NCBI RefSeq assembly: GCF_009861525.1
Contig: NZ_WVHL01000001.1
Span: 558,001 to 622,000 of the forward strand
Source: Pseudomonas sp. LD120
GTDB taxonomy: Bacteria > Pseudomonadota > Gammaproteobacteria > Pseudomonadales > Pseudomonadaceae
Length of the DNA: 64,000 nucleotides
Direction of reading: 5' to 3'
In this document: positions 27,429 through 36,368 of the stretch, in pieces
Layout of the letters: each line of letters opens with the position of its first letter
Numbering within the stretch: position 1 is the first letter of the stretch
Translations under genes and position numbers: made by a program
The notes under the pieces: model-generated
Told to the model about the DNA's origin: nothing
Databases searched by the model: none
Seen by the model: the letters and a program-made list of their open reading frames with translations, nothing else

Positions 27429-28151
27429 ATGCTGCGTTATCTGTTTCGTCGCCTTGTAAAAGCCTTGATGTGGTTCGTCGTCGGCAGCGTGCTGCTGGTG
27501 CTGCTGTTTCGCGTCGTACCGCCACCGGGCACCGCCCTGATGGTGGAGCGCAAGATCGAATCCTGGGTCGATAACGACCCTATCGACCTGCAACGCACCT
27601 GGAAACCTTGGGGCGAAATCTCCGACAACCTCAAAGTGGCGGTGATAGCCGGCGAAGATCAGAAATTCCCCGAACACTGGGGGTTCGACATCGACGCCAT
27701 CCAGGCCGCCCTGGCCCACAACGAACGCGGCGGTTCGATCCGCGGCGCCAGCACCTTGAGCCAGCAAGTCTCGAAAAACCTGTTCCTGTGGTCCGGCCGC
27801 AGCTACCTGCGCAAGGGCCTGGAAGCCTGGTTCACCGCCCTGATCGAAATATTCTGGTCCAAGCAGCGCATTCTTGAGGTCTATCTCAACAGCGCTGAAT
27901 GGGACGAAGGGGTATTCGGCGCCGAAGCGGCTGCGCGCCACCACTTTGGCGTTAGCGCCGCCCAGCTGTCCCGCCAACAGGCCAGCCTCCTGGCCGCCGT
28001 CCTGCCCAACCCCAGGGTATGGAGCGCCGCCCGGCCCAGCACTTATGTGTTGCAGCGCGCAGGCTGGATTCGGCGACAGATGAGCCAGTTGGGCGGATCT
28101 GATTACCTGAACCGTCTGGACGCGTCCCGCAAAACGCCTTGGGCGGAGTAA
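27429..28151 (+). CDS. mtgA: Monofunctional peptidoglycan glycosyltransferase MtgA
   Basis: Polymerises lipid II into glycan strands at the inner membrane. The 240-residue protein has an N-terminal TM helix (ALMWFVVGSVLLVLLFRVV) and a GT51 domain. GT51 motifs are AVIAGEDQKFPEHWGFD with the catalytic Glu, RGASTLSQQVSKNLFLW, and RILEVYLNSAEW. A GC-rich hairpin with a short pyrimidine tail follows the stop (28153-28173), and a strong terminator lies at 28225. Confidence 0.97.
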   Translation: MLRYLFRRLVKALMWFVVGSVLLVLLFRVVPPPGTALMVERKIESWVDNDPIDLQRTWKPWGEISDNLKVAVIAGEDQKFPEHWGFDIDAIQAALAHNERGGSIRGASTLSQQVSKNLFLWSGRSYLRKGLEAWFTALIEIFWSKQRILEVYLNSAEWDEGVFGAEAAARHHFGVSAAQLSRQQASLLAAVLPNPRVWSAARPSTYVLQRAGWIRRQMSQLGGSDYLNRLDASRKTPWAE

Positions 28152-28224
28152 AGCGGGGCCCTTTGCCCCCCGCTCTTCTTGAGCGTTTTGGAGATGGATG
28201 GTGGGCCGGGGATCAGCGGCCACG

Positions 28225-28265
28225 CAAACAAAAACGCCCCGAGATGATCGGGGCGTTTTTGTTTG
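28225..28265. terminator. Bidirectional rho-independent terminator, mtgA / rpoH
   Basis: Long perfect stem CAAACAAAAACGCCCC / GGGGCGTTTTTGTTTG with an A-run on one side and a T-run on the other. It sits between the convergent mtgA and rpoH and can end both transcripts. Confidence 0.95.
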
Positions 28266-28280
28266 CATGGCCTGTGATGC

Positions 28281-29135
28281 TTAAGCGGCGATGGACAGTT
28301 TCAACTTGTTCATCGCGCTTTTTTCCAGCTGGCGAATTCGCTCGGCCGAAACGTTGTACTTCTGTGCCAGGTCGTGCAGCGTGGCTTTTTCTTCCGCCAG
28401 CCAACGCTGGTAGAGGATGTCACGGCTGCGCTCATCCAGCACTTCCAGCGCTTCGTGCAGATTGCTGGTGGAGTTGTCGCTCCAATCGGCATCTTCCAAT
28501 TGCCGCGCCGGGTCGTAGCGATGGTCTTCCAGGTAGTTGGCTGGCGACTGGAACGCACTGTCGTCATCCGCTTCGGCAGCCGGATCGAAGGCCATGTCCT
28601 GGCCAGTCAGGCGGCTTTCCATCTCCCGCACTTCACGGGGCTCGACGCCCAGACTTTCGGCAACGCGATGGACTTCCTCGTTGTTCAGCCAAGCCAGACG
28701 CTTTTTCTGACTGCGCAGATTGAAGAACAGTTTGCGCTGGGCCTTAGTGGTCGCGACTTTGACAATCCGCCAGTTACGCAGAATGAACTCGTGAATTTCC
28801 GCCTTGATCCAGTGCACCGCAAAGGACACCAGACGTACGCCCATCTCAGGATTGAAGCGCTTCACGGCCTTCATCAGACCCACGTTGCCTTCCTGGATCA
28901 GGTCGGCCTGGGCCAACCCGTAGCCGGAATAGCTGCGGGCGATATGTACAACAAAACGCAGGTGGGCGAGCACCATCTGCCGAGCCGCCTCAAGATCCTG
29001 CTCATAGTAGAGACTCTCGGCCAGTTCACGCTCCTGCTCGGGCGTCAGCAATGGAATGCTGTTTACCGTGTGCACATACGCTTCCAGGTTTGCGCCTGGA
29101 ACCAATGCGTAAGCAGGTTGCAAAGAAGTGGTCAT
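28281..29135 (-). CDS. rpoH: Heat-shock sigma factor RpoH (sigma-32)
   Basis: Directs RNA polymerase to heat-shock promoters. Start ATG 29135 ([20 protein letters not shown]), 284 residues, the same as P. aeruginosa RpoH; a GGAGG lies 9 bases upstream. Region 2 is [20 protein letters not shown] followed by [13 protein letters not shown]. The RpoH box [17 protein letters not shown] is diagnostic. The C-terminal helix-turn-helix ends [20 protein letters not shown]. It lies 113 bp after ftsX, with its own candidate AlgU promoter in the gap. Confidence 0.98.
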   Translation of the reverse strand: MTTSLQPAYALVPGANLEAYVHTVNSIPLLTPEQERELAESLYYEQDLEAARQMVLAHLRFVVHIARSYSGYGLAQADLIQEGNVGLMKAVKRFNPEMGVRLVSFAVHWIKAEIHEFILRNWRIVKVATTKAQRKLFFNLRSQKKRLAWLNNEEVHRVAESLGVEPREVREMESRLTGQDMAFDPAAEADDDSAFQSPANYLEDHRYDPARQLEDADWSDNSTSNLHEALEVLDERSRDILYQRWLAEEKATLHDLAQKYNVSAERIRQLEKSAMNKLKLSIAA

Positions 29136-29184
29136 ACGAAAAAACCTCCGACTCACATAACTCGTGCCATTAGGCACTGCAAAA

Positions 29185-29211
29185 ATTGACCGGGAACCAC
29201 AAAACAAGTTC
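29185..29211 (-). promoter_or_regulatory. AlgU (sigma-22/E)-type promoter candidate for rpoH
   Basis: On the minus strand GAACTT (29211-29206), a 16-bp spacer, then TCAAT (29189-29185), against the consensus GAACTT-N16/17-TCtga. It lies about 50 bp before the rpoH ATG. Envelope-stress control of rpoH is known in P. aeruginosa. The -10 is only a partial match. Confidence 0.5.
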
Positions 29212-29248
29212 CCAAAGACTCTGAAAGGTCAATACAAGCAAAAAGACA

Positions 29249-30271
29249 TTACTTCGGTGCCAGCTCCCTCAGGTGGCGGGCCACCGCAATCCACGCACCG
29301 ATATAACCCAACAGTACCGCCCCTAGCAAGAGCGACAATCCATCGGCAACCGGCACACCGGCGAGAGCAAAATCGCTGCCGTACAAACCGGCCAACCCAA
29401 TCACCGCGTCGTTCAGCCAGTTCAGGCCGAACGCCAGCACGCCCCAGGACAGAATCCCCGCACCGAAGCCATACAGCGCGCCCATATAAAGGAAGGGGCG
29501 TCGCACATAACTGTCAGTGCCGCCGACGAGTTTAATCACTTCTATCTCGGTGCGGCGGTTTTCAATATGAAGACGAATGGTATTGCCTATCACCAAAAGT
29601 AATGCGGACACCAGCAGCACCGTCAGGCCGAAGACAAAGCGGTCCCCCAGCTTGAGGATCGCCGCCAGCCGCTCGACCCAGACCAGGTCCAGCTGCGCCA
29701 GTTGCACCTTGGGCATGTCCGCCAAACGCTGGCGCAAGGCCTCAAGCGTCGCCTTGTCCACTTCGTTGGGCGTCACCAGCACCACACCCGGCAACGGGTT
29801 ATGGGGCAACTCGCGCAAGGCCTCGCCCAACCCCGACTGCTGCTGGAACTCTTCCAGGGCGTTTTCCTTGCTGATGAACTCGGCATCGGCCACACCGGGC
29901 AAGCCTTTGATCTCTTCACTGAGTTTCTGCCCCTCAGTGGCAGACGCATCCAGATCCAGGTACAGCGAAATCTGCGCTGCGCGCTGCCAGGAACCGCCCA
30001 GACGCTCAACGTTGTTGAGCAGCAGCGACAAGCCCATGGGCAGGCTCAGGGCCACGGCCATCACCAGGCAGGTGAAGAAGCTGCCAATGGGTTGCTTGCC
30101 CAGGCGCCGCAGGCTGTCCAGCAGGCTGGCACGGTGGCTTTCGAGCCAGGCGTGCAACAGCGTGCCAAAATCCGGACCGTCATCCTCATCGCGCTTGTTC
30201 TTCGGCGGCGGCGCCTCGGAAGCCTTGGGCGCGACGCGCTCCGCTACTTTAGGGGTACGTGTTGCACTCAT
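29249..30271 (-). CDS. ftsX: Cell division protein FtsX
   Basis: Membrane subunit of the FtsEX complex that activates septal peptidoglycan hydrolases. The 340-residue protein has a long charged cytoplasmic N-terminus, TM1 near 63-86 (CLVMAVALSLPMGLSLLL), an extracytoplasmic domain, then three TMs (FGLTVLLVSALLLVIGNTI, FGAGILSWGVLAFGLNWL and LSLLLGAVLLGYIGAWIAV). Start overlaps the ftsE stop by 4 bp (ATGA). Confidence 0.97.
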   Translation of the reverse strand: MSATRTPKVAERVAPKASEAPPPKNKRDEDDGPDFGTLLHAWLESHRASLLDSLRRLGKQPIGSFFTCLVMAVALSLPMGLSLLLNNVERLGGSWQRAAQISLYLDLDASATEGQKLSEEIKGLPGVADAEFISKENALEEFQQQSGLGEALRELPHNPLPGVVLVTPNEVDKATLEALRQRLADMPKVQLAQLDLVWVERLAAILKLGDRFVFGLTVLLVSALLLVIGNTIRLHIENRRTEIEVIKLVGGTDSYVRRPFLYMGALYGFGAGILSWGVLAFGLNWLNDAVIGLAGLYGSDFALAGVPVADGLSLLLGAVLLGYIGAWIAVARHLRELAPK

Positions 30272-30939
30272 ACGCCAGCCTCCCCATCGCCGATCAATCG
30301 GCCGCGTTGCAAGGTCAGCATGCGGTGACGCATGCGTGCGATCAGCGCCAGGTCGTGACTGGCGATCAGCACGCTAGTGCCCAGGCGGTTGATGTCTTCG
30401 AACACGCCCATGATTTCCGCCGCAAGACGCGGATCGAGGTTACCAGTGGGTTCATCCGCCAGCAGCAACGCCGGACGGTGGACGATGGCCCGGGCAATCC
30501 CGACGCGCTGTTGCTGGCCGGTGGACAGGTCGCCCGGGTAGAGGTCGGTCTTGTCCGACAGCGCCACCCGCTCCAGGGCCGAGTCCACCCGCTTGGCGAT
30601 TTCCGCCTTGGACAAGCCGAGGATCTGCAGGGGTAAGGCGACGTTGTTGAAGACCGTGCGATCGAACAACAACTGGTGGTTCTGGAACACCACGCCGATC
30701 TGGCGTCGTAGAAAGGGAATCTGCGCGTTGCTGATCTGCCCCAAGTCCTGCCCGGCCAGCAGCAGCTTGCCCGAGGTCGGACGTTCCATAGCCAGTAGCA
30801 GGCGTAGCAAAGTACTTTTGCCGGCGCCGGAGTGGCCGGTGACAAACAGGAATTCTCCGCGACGGACACGAAAGCTCAGCTCATGCAGGCCAACGTGACC
30901 GTTGGCATAGCGCTTACCGACCTGTTCGAAACGAATCAT
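30268..30939 (-). CDS. ftsE: Cell division ATP-binding protein FtsE
   Basis: ABC ATPase partner of FtsX. The 223-residue protein has Walker A GHSGAGKSTLL, ABC signature LSTGQQQRVGIARAI, Walker B ALLLADEPTGNLD and H-switch IASHDLALI. Start overlaps the ftsY stop by 4 bp; stop overlaps ftsX. Confidence 0.98.
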   Translation of the reverse strand: MIRFEQVGKRYANGHVGLHELSFRVRRGEFLFVTGHSGAGKSTLLRLLLAMERPTSGKLLLAGQDLGQISNAQIPFLRRQIGVVFQNHQLLFDRTVFNNVALPLQILGLSKAEIAKRVDSALERVALSDKTDLYPGDLSTGQQQRVGIARAIVHRPALLLADEPTGNLDPRLAAEIMGVFEDINRLGTSVLIASHDLALIARMRHRMLTLQRGRLIGDGEAGV

Positions 30940-32432
30940 GAACGCTCCCGCTCGGCAAACAGTGCCTGGACAAAGGGTTCGGCTTCAAAGGTACGCAAAT
31001 CATCGATGCCCTCGCCGACCCCGATATAACGGATCGGCAGACCGAATTGCTTGGCCAGGGCGAAAATCACCCCGCCCTTGGCGGTGCCATCGAGCTTGGT
31101 CAGGGCCAGGCCGGTCAACGCCACGGTCTGGTTGAACTGCTTGGCCTGGTTGATGGCGTTCTGGCCGGTACCGGCGTCCAACACTAGCAGCACTTCGTGA
31201 GGCGCGTCGGCATCGAGCTTGCCGATCACTCGACGCACCTTCTTCAGTTCTTCCATCAGGTTGTCTTTGGTGTGCAGACGCCCCGCCGTGTCAGCGATCA
31301 GCACGTCGATGCCACGGGCCTTGGCCGCTTGCACTGCATCGAAGATCACTGAGGCAGAGTCGGCACCGGTGTGCTGGGCGATGACCGGGATCTTGTTGCG
31401 CTCACCCCAGACTTGCAGCTGTTCCACCGCTGCCGCACGGAAGGTATCGCCGGCCGCCAGCATGACTTTCTTGCCTTCCAACTGCAGCTTCTTCGCCAGC
31501 TTGCCGATGGTGGTGGTCTTGCCGGCGCCGTTGACGCCCACCACCAGGATCACGAAAGGCTTGTTCTGGGCGACGATTTTCAGCGGCTGCTCCACCGGCT
31601 TGAGCATGCTGGTGAGTTCGGCCTGCAGCGAGGCGTAGAGCGCGTCGGAATCGGTGAGCTGCTTGCGCGCCACCTTCTGGGTCAGGTTCTGGATGATCAC
31701 CGAAGTGGCTTCGACCCCGACATCGGCGGTCAGCAGACGGGTTTCCAGGTCTTCCAGCAACTCGTCATCAATGGCCTTCTTGCCCAGGAACAGGCTGGCC
31801 ATGCCTTCGCCGATGCTGGCGCTGGTCTTGGACAAGCCCTGCTTGAGACGGGCGAAGAAGCCGACCTTGTTCTCGTCGGCGGGACGGGCAGGTTCGATGA
31901 CCGGCTCTGGCTCTGGCGCCAGCACAACCGGCTCGACCGTAGGCGTAGGCGTAGGCGTAACAGGCTCGGGGGCGACGAATGCCGGCGCTACTGGCGCCTG
32001 CACTTCGCTCACCGGGGCCGGGGCGACAAGCGGGGCCTCGACAACCGGCTCATGCGTGGCGCTCACGGCCGGAATTGGCGGCGTCACGTGCTCTGCCTGA
32101 GTGTCCTCCACCAGCGCCACTGGCTCTTCCGCCACCGGCAGGGTCAGCCAGGGCTTGTGCCCGGGGCTTGGGGTCAGCGGTAGCTCGGGCGCGACGGGCG
32201 CGGGCGGCTCAGCCTCGGCCTGGTGCAGCAGCGGTTCGGCGATCGGCGCCGCCACAGGCTCTGCAGGCGCTAGGTTCAGGGTGGGTTCAGGGACTGGAGC
32301 CGGCACGGGCTCAGCAGCCACTGGCGGCTGTTCGACGACGGGTTCCTGCGGCTTTTTGCGCAGCCATCCGAACAGGCCTTTCTTCTCGCCAGCCGCGGCT
32401 GGGGTCTTTTTGTCGTCGTTGGAACCAAACAT
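30936..32432 (-). CDS. ftsY: Signal recognition particle receptor FtsY
   Basis: GTPase docking SRP-ribosome complexes at the membrane. Start ATG 32432 (MFGSNDDKKTPAAAGEKKG), 498 residues; the frame continues 44 codons upstream without homology. The N-terminal A domain (about 20-190) is Pro/Ala/Glu-rich, with a PTPTPT run encoded by tandem GTAGGC repeats at 31938-31957. The NG domain has VGVNGAGKTTTIGKLA, DTAGRLHTKDNLMEE and TKLDGTAKGGVIFAL. First gene of ftsY-ftsE-ftsX with 4-bp overlaps throughout. Confidence 0.97.
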   Translation of the reverse strand: MFGSNDDKKTPAAAGEKKGLFGWLRKKPQEPVVEQPPVAAEPVPAPVPEPTLNLAPAEPVAAPIAEPLLHQAEAEPPAPVAPELPLTPSPGHKPWLTLPVAEEPVALVEDTQAEHVTPPIPAVSATHEPVVEAPLVAPAPVSEVQAPVAPAFVAPEPVTPTPTPTVEPVVLAPEPEPVIEPARPADENKVGFFARLKQGLSKTSASIGEGMASLFLGKKAIDDELLEDLETRLLTADVGVEATSVIIQNLTQKVARKQLTDSDALYASLQAELTSMLKPVEQPLKIVAQNKPFVILVVGVNGAGKTTTIGKLAKKLQLEGKKVMLAAGDTFRAAAVEQLQVWGERNKIPVIAQHTGADSASVIFDAVQAAKARGIDVLIADTAGRLHTKDNLMEELKKVRRVIGKLDADAPHEVLLVLDAGTGQNAINQAKQFNQTVALTGLALTKLDGTAKGGVIFALAKQFGLPIRYIGVGEGIDDLRTFEAEPFVQALFAERERS

Positions 32433-32835
32433 GGAGACGGCTATCTCAAGGTAGCGATGCGCCAGCCGGCGCGTCGGTAAATAAATATTCAATGCAGAAC
32501 AGACTGTGTTTAATCCAGCTTGTTCACGCGCAACATGTTGTCGAAATGCCCAAAGGCACTTCAAGGATCGATTTTACTAAAGGACTGGAACGGCAAAATC
32601 GGCGAAAAGTCGAAGTCTAGCTGACAAATCGAGGTTTCTTGCCGGGAACTCAAACAACCTGCTCAAGTACGTGCTGATCCGCGAAGACCTGATAGGCGTG
32701 GCCGCCAGTAAAACGGATCAGTATCCTAGGGCGTGTCACCACTCATTACCAGTGCTGTAGTGAGTGGCGACACGCCCCAACCTCTCGCTCGCTGACGCTA
32801 AGACCACGCGGGCAGCCCAACAGGTTTAAAAACGA
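32433..32835. other. 403-bp divergent intergenic region, ftsY / M16 peptidase
   Basis: No gene seen. It holds the promoters for ftsY (leftward) and the peptidase pair (rightward); AT-rich stretch near 32480-32490 (aaataaatattcaatg). The main structure is the long hairpin at 32729-32777. A short T/A stretch (tttaaaaacg) precedes the peptidase ATG. Confidence 0.6.
32729..32777. repeat. Long near-perfect hairpin, 17-bp arms
   Basis: GGGCGTGTCACCACTCA and TGAGTGGCGACACGCCC pair at 16 of 17 positions around a 15-bp loop. No T-run follows on either strand, so it does not look like an intrinsic terminator. It could be a decayed mobile-element remnant or a regulatory RNA structure. Confidence 0.7.
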
Positions 32836-34191
32836 ATGAATGCTCTAGCCCGCCGCGCCGCAGGCCTGCTGCTCAGTACGGTTTGTCTGCCCCTTGCAGC
32901 CCTGGCCGCCGACCCGCAACCCACCCATGAATTCACCCTCGACAATGGCCTCAAAGTCGTGGTCCGCGAAGATCATCGCGCGCCGGTGGTGGTGTCCCAG
33001 GTCTGGTACAAGGTCGGCTCCAGCTACGAAACCCCGGGCCAGACCGGTTTGTCCCACGCCTTGGAACACATGATGTTCAAAGGCAGCGAGAAGGTCGGCC
33101 CCGGCGAAGCCTCGTTGATCCTGCGGGACCTGGGCGCCGAAGAGAACGCCTTCACCAGCGACGACTTCACTGCTTATTACCAAGTCCTGGCCCGCGACCG
33201 CCTGGGCGTGGCCCTGGAACTGGAAGCCGACCGCATGGCCAGCCTGCGCCTGCCAGCCGACGAGTTCGCCCGCGAGATCGAGGTCATCAAGGAAGAACGC
33301 CGCCTGCGCACCGACGACAAGCCGCTGTCCAAGGCCTACGAGCGCTTCAAGGCCATGGCCTATCCGGCCAGCGGCTACCACACGCCGACCATCGGCTGGA
33401 TGGCTGACCTGAACCGGATGAAGGTCGAAGAGCTGCGCCACTGGTACCAGTCCTGGTACGCACCGAACAACGCCACCCTGGTGGTAGTCGGCGACGTCAC
33501 CCCGGACGAGGTCAAGGCCCTGGCCCAGCGCTATTTCGGTGCCATCCCCAAGCGCGATGTGCCACCGGCGAAGATCCCCATGGAACTGGCCGAACCCGGC
33601 GAGCGCCTGATCACCCTTCACCTGAAGACCCAACTGCCGAGCCTGATGCTGGCGTTCAACGTGCCGAGCATCGCCACGGCGGACGACAAGCGTGCGGTCA
33701 ACGCCCTGCGCCTGGCTGCGGCCTTGCTCGACGGCGGCTACAGCGGGCGCATCCCCACCCAGCTGGAGCGCGGCGAAGAGTTGCTGTCAAACGGCTCCAC
33801 CAGCTACGACGCCTACACCCGGGGCGACAGCCTGTTCCTGCTCTCGGCCACCCCCAACAGTCAGAAGAAGAAAACCATCGCCCAGGCCGAAGCCGGGCTG
33901 TGGCGCCTGCTGGACCAGTTGAAAACCACTCCGCCGTCCGCCGAGGAATTGGAGCGGGTCCGGGCCCAGGTCATCGCCGGTCTGGTCTACGAGCGTGACT
34001 CCATCACCCGCCAGGCCACCGCCATCGGCCAGCTGGAAACCGTCGGCCTGTCCTGGAAGCTGATGGACACCGAGCTGGCGGAATTGCAAAGCGTGACCCC
34101 GGAAGACATCCAGAAGGCCGCCCGCACCTATTTCACCCGGGAGCGTATGAGCGTGGCCCACGTACTGCCTGAGGAGTCCGCTCATGAGTAA
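32836..34191 (+). CDS. M16 zinc metallopeptidase (catalytic subunit)
   Basis: Periplasmic pitrilysin-family protease, 451 residues. Signal peptide ends near residue 25 (LAALAA). The inverted zinc motif H74-A-L-E77-H78 (GLSHALEHMMFKG) and the downstream acidic stretch LELEADRM (third ligand region) are intact. Both M16 half-domains are present (LIDQL-type second half with GYSGRIPTQLERG). The stop overlaps the start of the second M16 gene by 8 bp. It probably acts as a heterodimer with that protein; substrate unknown. Confidence 0.93.
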   Translation: MNALARRAAGLLLSTVCLPLAALAADPQPTHEFTLDNGLKVVVREDHRAPVVVSQVWYKVGSSYETPGQTGLSHALEHMMFKGSEKVGPGEASLILRDLGAEENAFTSDDFTAYYQVLARDRLGVALELEADRMASLRLPADEFAREIEVIKEERRLRTDDKPLSKAYERFKAMAYPASGYHTPTIGWMADLNRMKVEELRHWYQSWYAPNNATLVVVGDVTPDEVKALAQRYFGAIPKRDVPPAKIPMELAEPGERLITLHLKTQLPSLMLAFNVPSIATADDKRAVNALRLAAALLDGGYSGRIPTQLERGEELLSNGSTSYDAYTRGDSLFLLSATPNSQKKKTIAQAEAGLWRLLDQLKTTPPSAEELERVRAQVIAGLVYERDSITRQATAIGQLETVGLSWKLMDTELAELQSVTPEDIQKAARTYFTRERMSVAHVLPEESAHE

Positions 34192-35674
34192 GCGCAAGAA
34201 TGCTTCACCGGTCCTGCTGGGTCTGGCCCTGGTCGCCCTGCTCACCGCCGGTGGCCTGTACCTCTCGCGTTCCGGCGAGAGCAATGCCAGCCAGGCCCTG
34301 GATAAGGCCAAGAGCAGCCAGAGGCTGCAATCCTTGGCCGAGCTGGATGGCAAGGCCCCCAGCCACCGCAACCTCAATGTGCAGACCTGGAACACCGCCG
34401 AAGGCGCCAAGGTGCTGTTCGTCGAAGCCCGCGAGCTGCCGATGTTCGACATGCGCCTGATCTTCGCCGCCGGCAGCAGCCAGGACGGCAACACTCCCGG
34501 CCTGGCGCTGCTGACCAACGCCATGCTCAACGAGGGCGTGGCCGGCAAGGATGTGGGCTCCATCGCCCGGGGCTTTGAAAGCCTGGGGGCGGATATCGGC
34601 AACGGCGCCTACAAGGACATGGCCGTGGTCTCGCTACGCAGCCTCAGCGCTGTGGACAAACGCCAGCCGGCACTGAAGCTGTTCGCCGAAGTGGTGGGCA
34701 AACCGACCTTCCCGGCCGACTCCCTGGCGCGAATCAAGAACCAGTTGCTCGCCGGCTTCGAGTACCAAAAGCAGAACCCCAGCAAGCTGGCCAGCCTGGA
34801 ACTGATGCAGCGCCTGTACGGCAACCATCCCTATGCGCATGCCAGCGAAGGCAATGCCAAGAGCGTTCCGAGCATCAGCCTGGCGCAACTGCGGGCGTTC
34901 CACGCCAAGGCCTATGCCGCCGGCAACGCGGTGATCGCCCTGGTCGGCGATCTCTCACGCAGCGACGCCGAAGCGATCGCCGCACAGGTTTCCGCCGCCT
35001 TGCCCAAAGGCCCGGCCCTGGCCAAGGTCGAGCAACCCACTGAACCCAAGGCCAGCATCGGTCATATCGAGTTCCCATCGAGCCAGACCAACCTGATGCT
35101 GGCGCAACTGGGCATCGACCGCGACGATCCGGACTACGCTGCCGTGTCCCTGGGCAACCAGATCCTCGGCGGTGGCGGTTTCGGCACCCGGCTGATGAGC
35201 GAAGTGCGCGAGAAACGCGGCCTGACCTACGGCGTGTACTCGGGCTTCACCCCGATGCAGGCCCGCGGCCCGTTCATGATCAACCTGCAGACTCGCGCAG
35301 CAATGAGCCAAGGCACCCTCAAGCTGGTGCAGGACGTATTCGCCGACTACCTGAAGAACGGCCCGACCCAGAAGGAACTGGACGACGCCAAGCGTGAACT
35401 GGCCGGCAGCTTCCCGCTGTCCACCGCCAGCAACGCCGATATCGTCGGCCAGCTGGGCGCCATGGGCTTCTACAATCTGCCGTTGAGCTACCTGGAAGAC
35501 TTCATGCGTCAATCCCAGGAACTGACGGTGGAACAGGTCAAGGCCGCCATGAACAAACACCTGAGTGTCGACAAGATGGTCATCGTCAGCGCCGGCCCCA
35601 CCGTCGCGCAAAAGCCGTTGCCGCCCCCCACTGACAAACCCGCCGAGCAGCCGCTCGGGGTTCCGGAGCACTGA
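34184..35674 (+). CDS. M16 peptidase-like protein without zinc motif
   Basis: 496-residue partner of the preceding M16 protease. N-terminal signal anchor VLLGLALVALLTAGGLYL. At the place of the HxxEH motif it reads GLALLTNAMLNEG, so the zinc ligands are absent. The second half keeps the typical GTRLMSEVREKRGLTYGVYS. This active/inactive pairing is well known for bacterial M16B heterodimers. Its TGA overlaps the rsmD ATG. Confidence 0.92.
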   Translation: MSKRKNASPVLLGLALVALLTAGGLYLSRSGESNASQALDKAKSSQRLQSLAELDGKAPSHRNLNVQTWNTAEGAKVLFVEARELPMFDMRLIFAAGSSQDGNTPGLALLTNAMLNEGVAGKDVGSIARGFESLGADIGNGAYKDMAVVSLRSLSAVDKRQPALKLFAEVVGKPTFPADSLARIKNQLLAGFEYQKQNPSKLASLELMQRLYGNHPYAHASEGNAKSVPSISLAQLRAFHAKAYAAGNAVIALVGDLSRSDAEAIAAQVSAALPKGPALAKVEQPTEPKASIGHIEFPSSQTNLMLAQLGIDRDDPDYAAVSLGNQILGGGGFGTRLMSEVREKRGLTYGVYSGFTPMQARGPFMINLQTRAAMSQGTLKLVQDVFADYLKNGPTQKELDDAKRELAGSFPLSTASNADIVGQLGAMGFYNLPLSYLEDFMRQSQELTVEQVKAAMNKHLSVDKMVIVSAGPTVAQKPLPPPTDKPAEQPLGVPEH

Positions 35675-36294
35675 TGGCCCGTCCAGCCCGTCCCAACAAG
35701 AAACCCGTCCATAACCAGCACAACGGCGTTGGCCAACTGCGCATCATTGGCGGCCAATGGCGCAGCCGGAGACTGAGCTTCCCCGACTTGCCGGGGCTGC
35801 GTCCGACCCCGGACCGGGTGCGCGAAACCCTGTTCAACTGGTTGGCCCCCTATGTGGCCGGGGCCAAGGTCATCGACCCGTTCGCCGGCAGCGGCGCGGT
35901 GTTCCTCGAAGCCCTGTCCCGTGGTGCCGCCACCGGCCTGGCCCTGGACAGCAGCAACGTGGCGATCTCCAGTCTGCGCGAGCACCTGGGCACCCTGCGC
36001 TGCAGCGTGGGCCAGGCGCAGACCGCCGACGCCCTGCGCTACCTGGAAACCCAACCGGCGACGCCGTTCGACCTGGCGTTTCTCGACCCGCCGTTCAACC
36101 AGAACCTGCTGCCCGCCGCCTGCGCCCTGCTCGAAGAGCGCGGCTGGCTGGCGGACGACGCCTGGATCTACACCGAAAGCGAAACCGCGCCATCGACCCT
36201 GGGGCTGCCCGGGCGCTGGCGCCTGCACCGTGAACAAAAATCCGGGCAGGTGTACTACTCGCTGTGGCAACGTATGGCAGACAACGCCGCGTAG
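35674..36294 (+). CDS. rsmD: 16S rRNA (guanine966-N2)-methyltransferase RsmD
   Basis: Methylates G966 of 16S rRNA. The 206-residue protein has QLRIIGGQWRSRRLSFPD, RPTPDRVRETLFNWL, the SAM motif VIDPFAGSGAVFLEALSRGA and the catalytic DPPF (LAFLDPPFNQNLL). A basic N-terminal tail (ARPARPNKKP) precedes the domain. Translationally coupled to the M16 gene by a 1-bp overlap. Confidence 0.97.
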   Translation: MARPARPNKKPVHNQHNGVGQLRIIGGQWRSRRLSFPDLPGLRPTPDRVRETLFNWLAPYVAGAKVIDPFAGSGAVFLEALSRGAATGLALDSSNVAISSLREHLGTLRCSVGQAQTADALRYLETQPATPFDLAFLDPPFNQNLLPAACALLEERGWLADDAWIYTESETAPSTLGLPGRWRLHREQKSGQVYYSLWQRMADNAA

Positions 36295-36368
36295 CACCTG
36301 CCTACATTCGGCCGGAACAAGGCGCGCACCCCGCCCGGGCTGCGCGCCGCTGCATCGAGATCCTCCCC

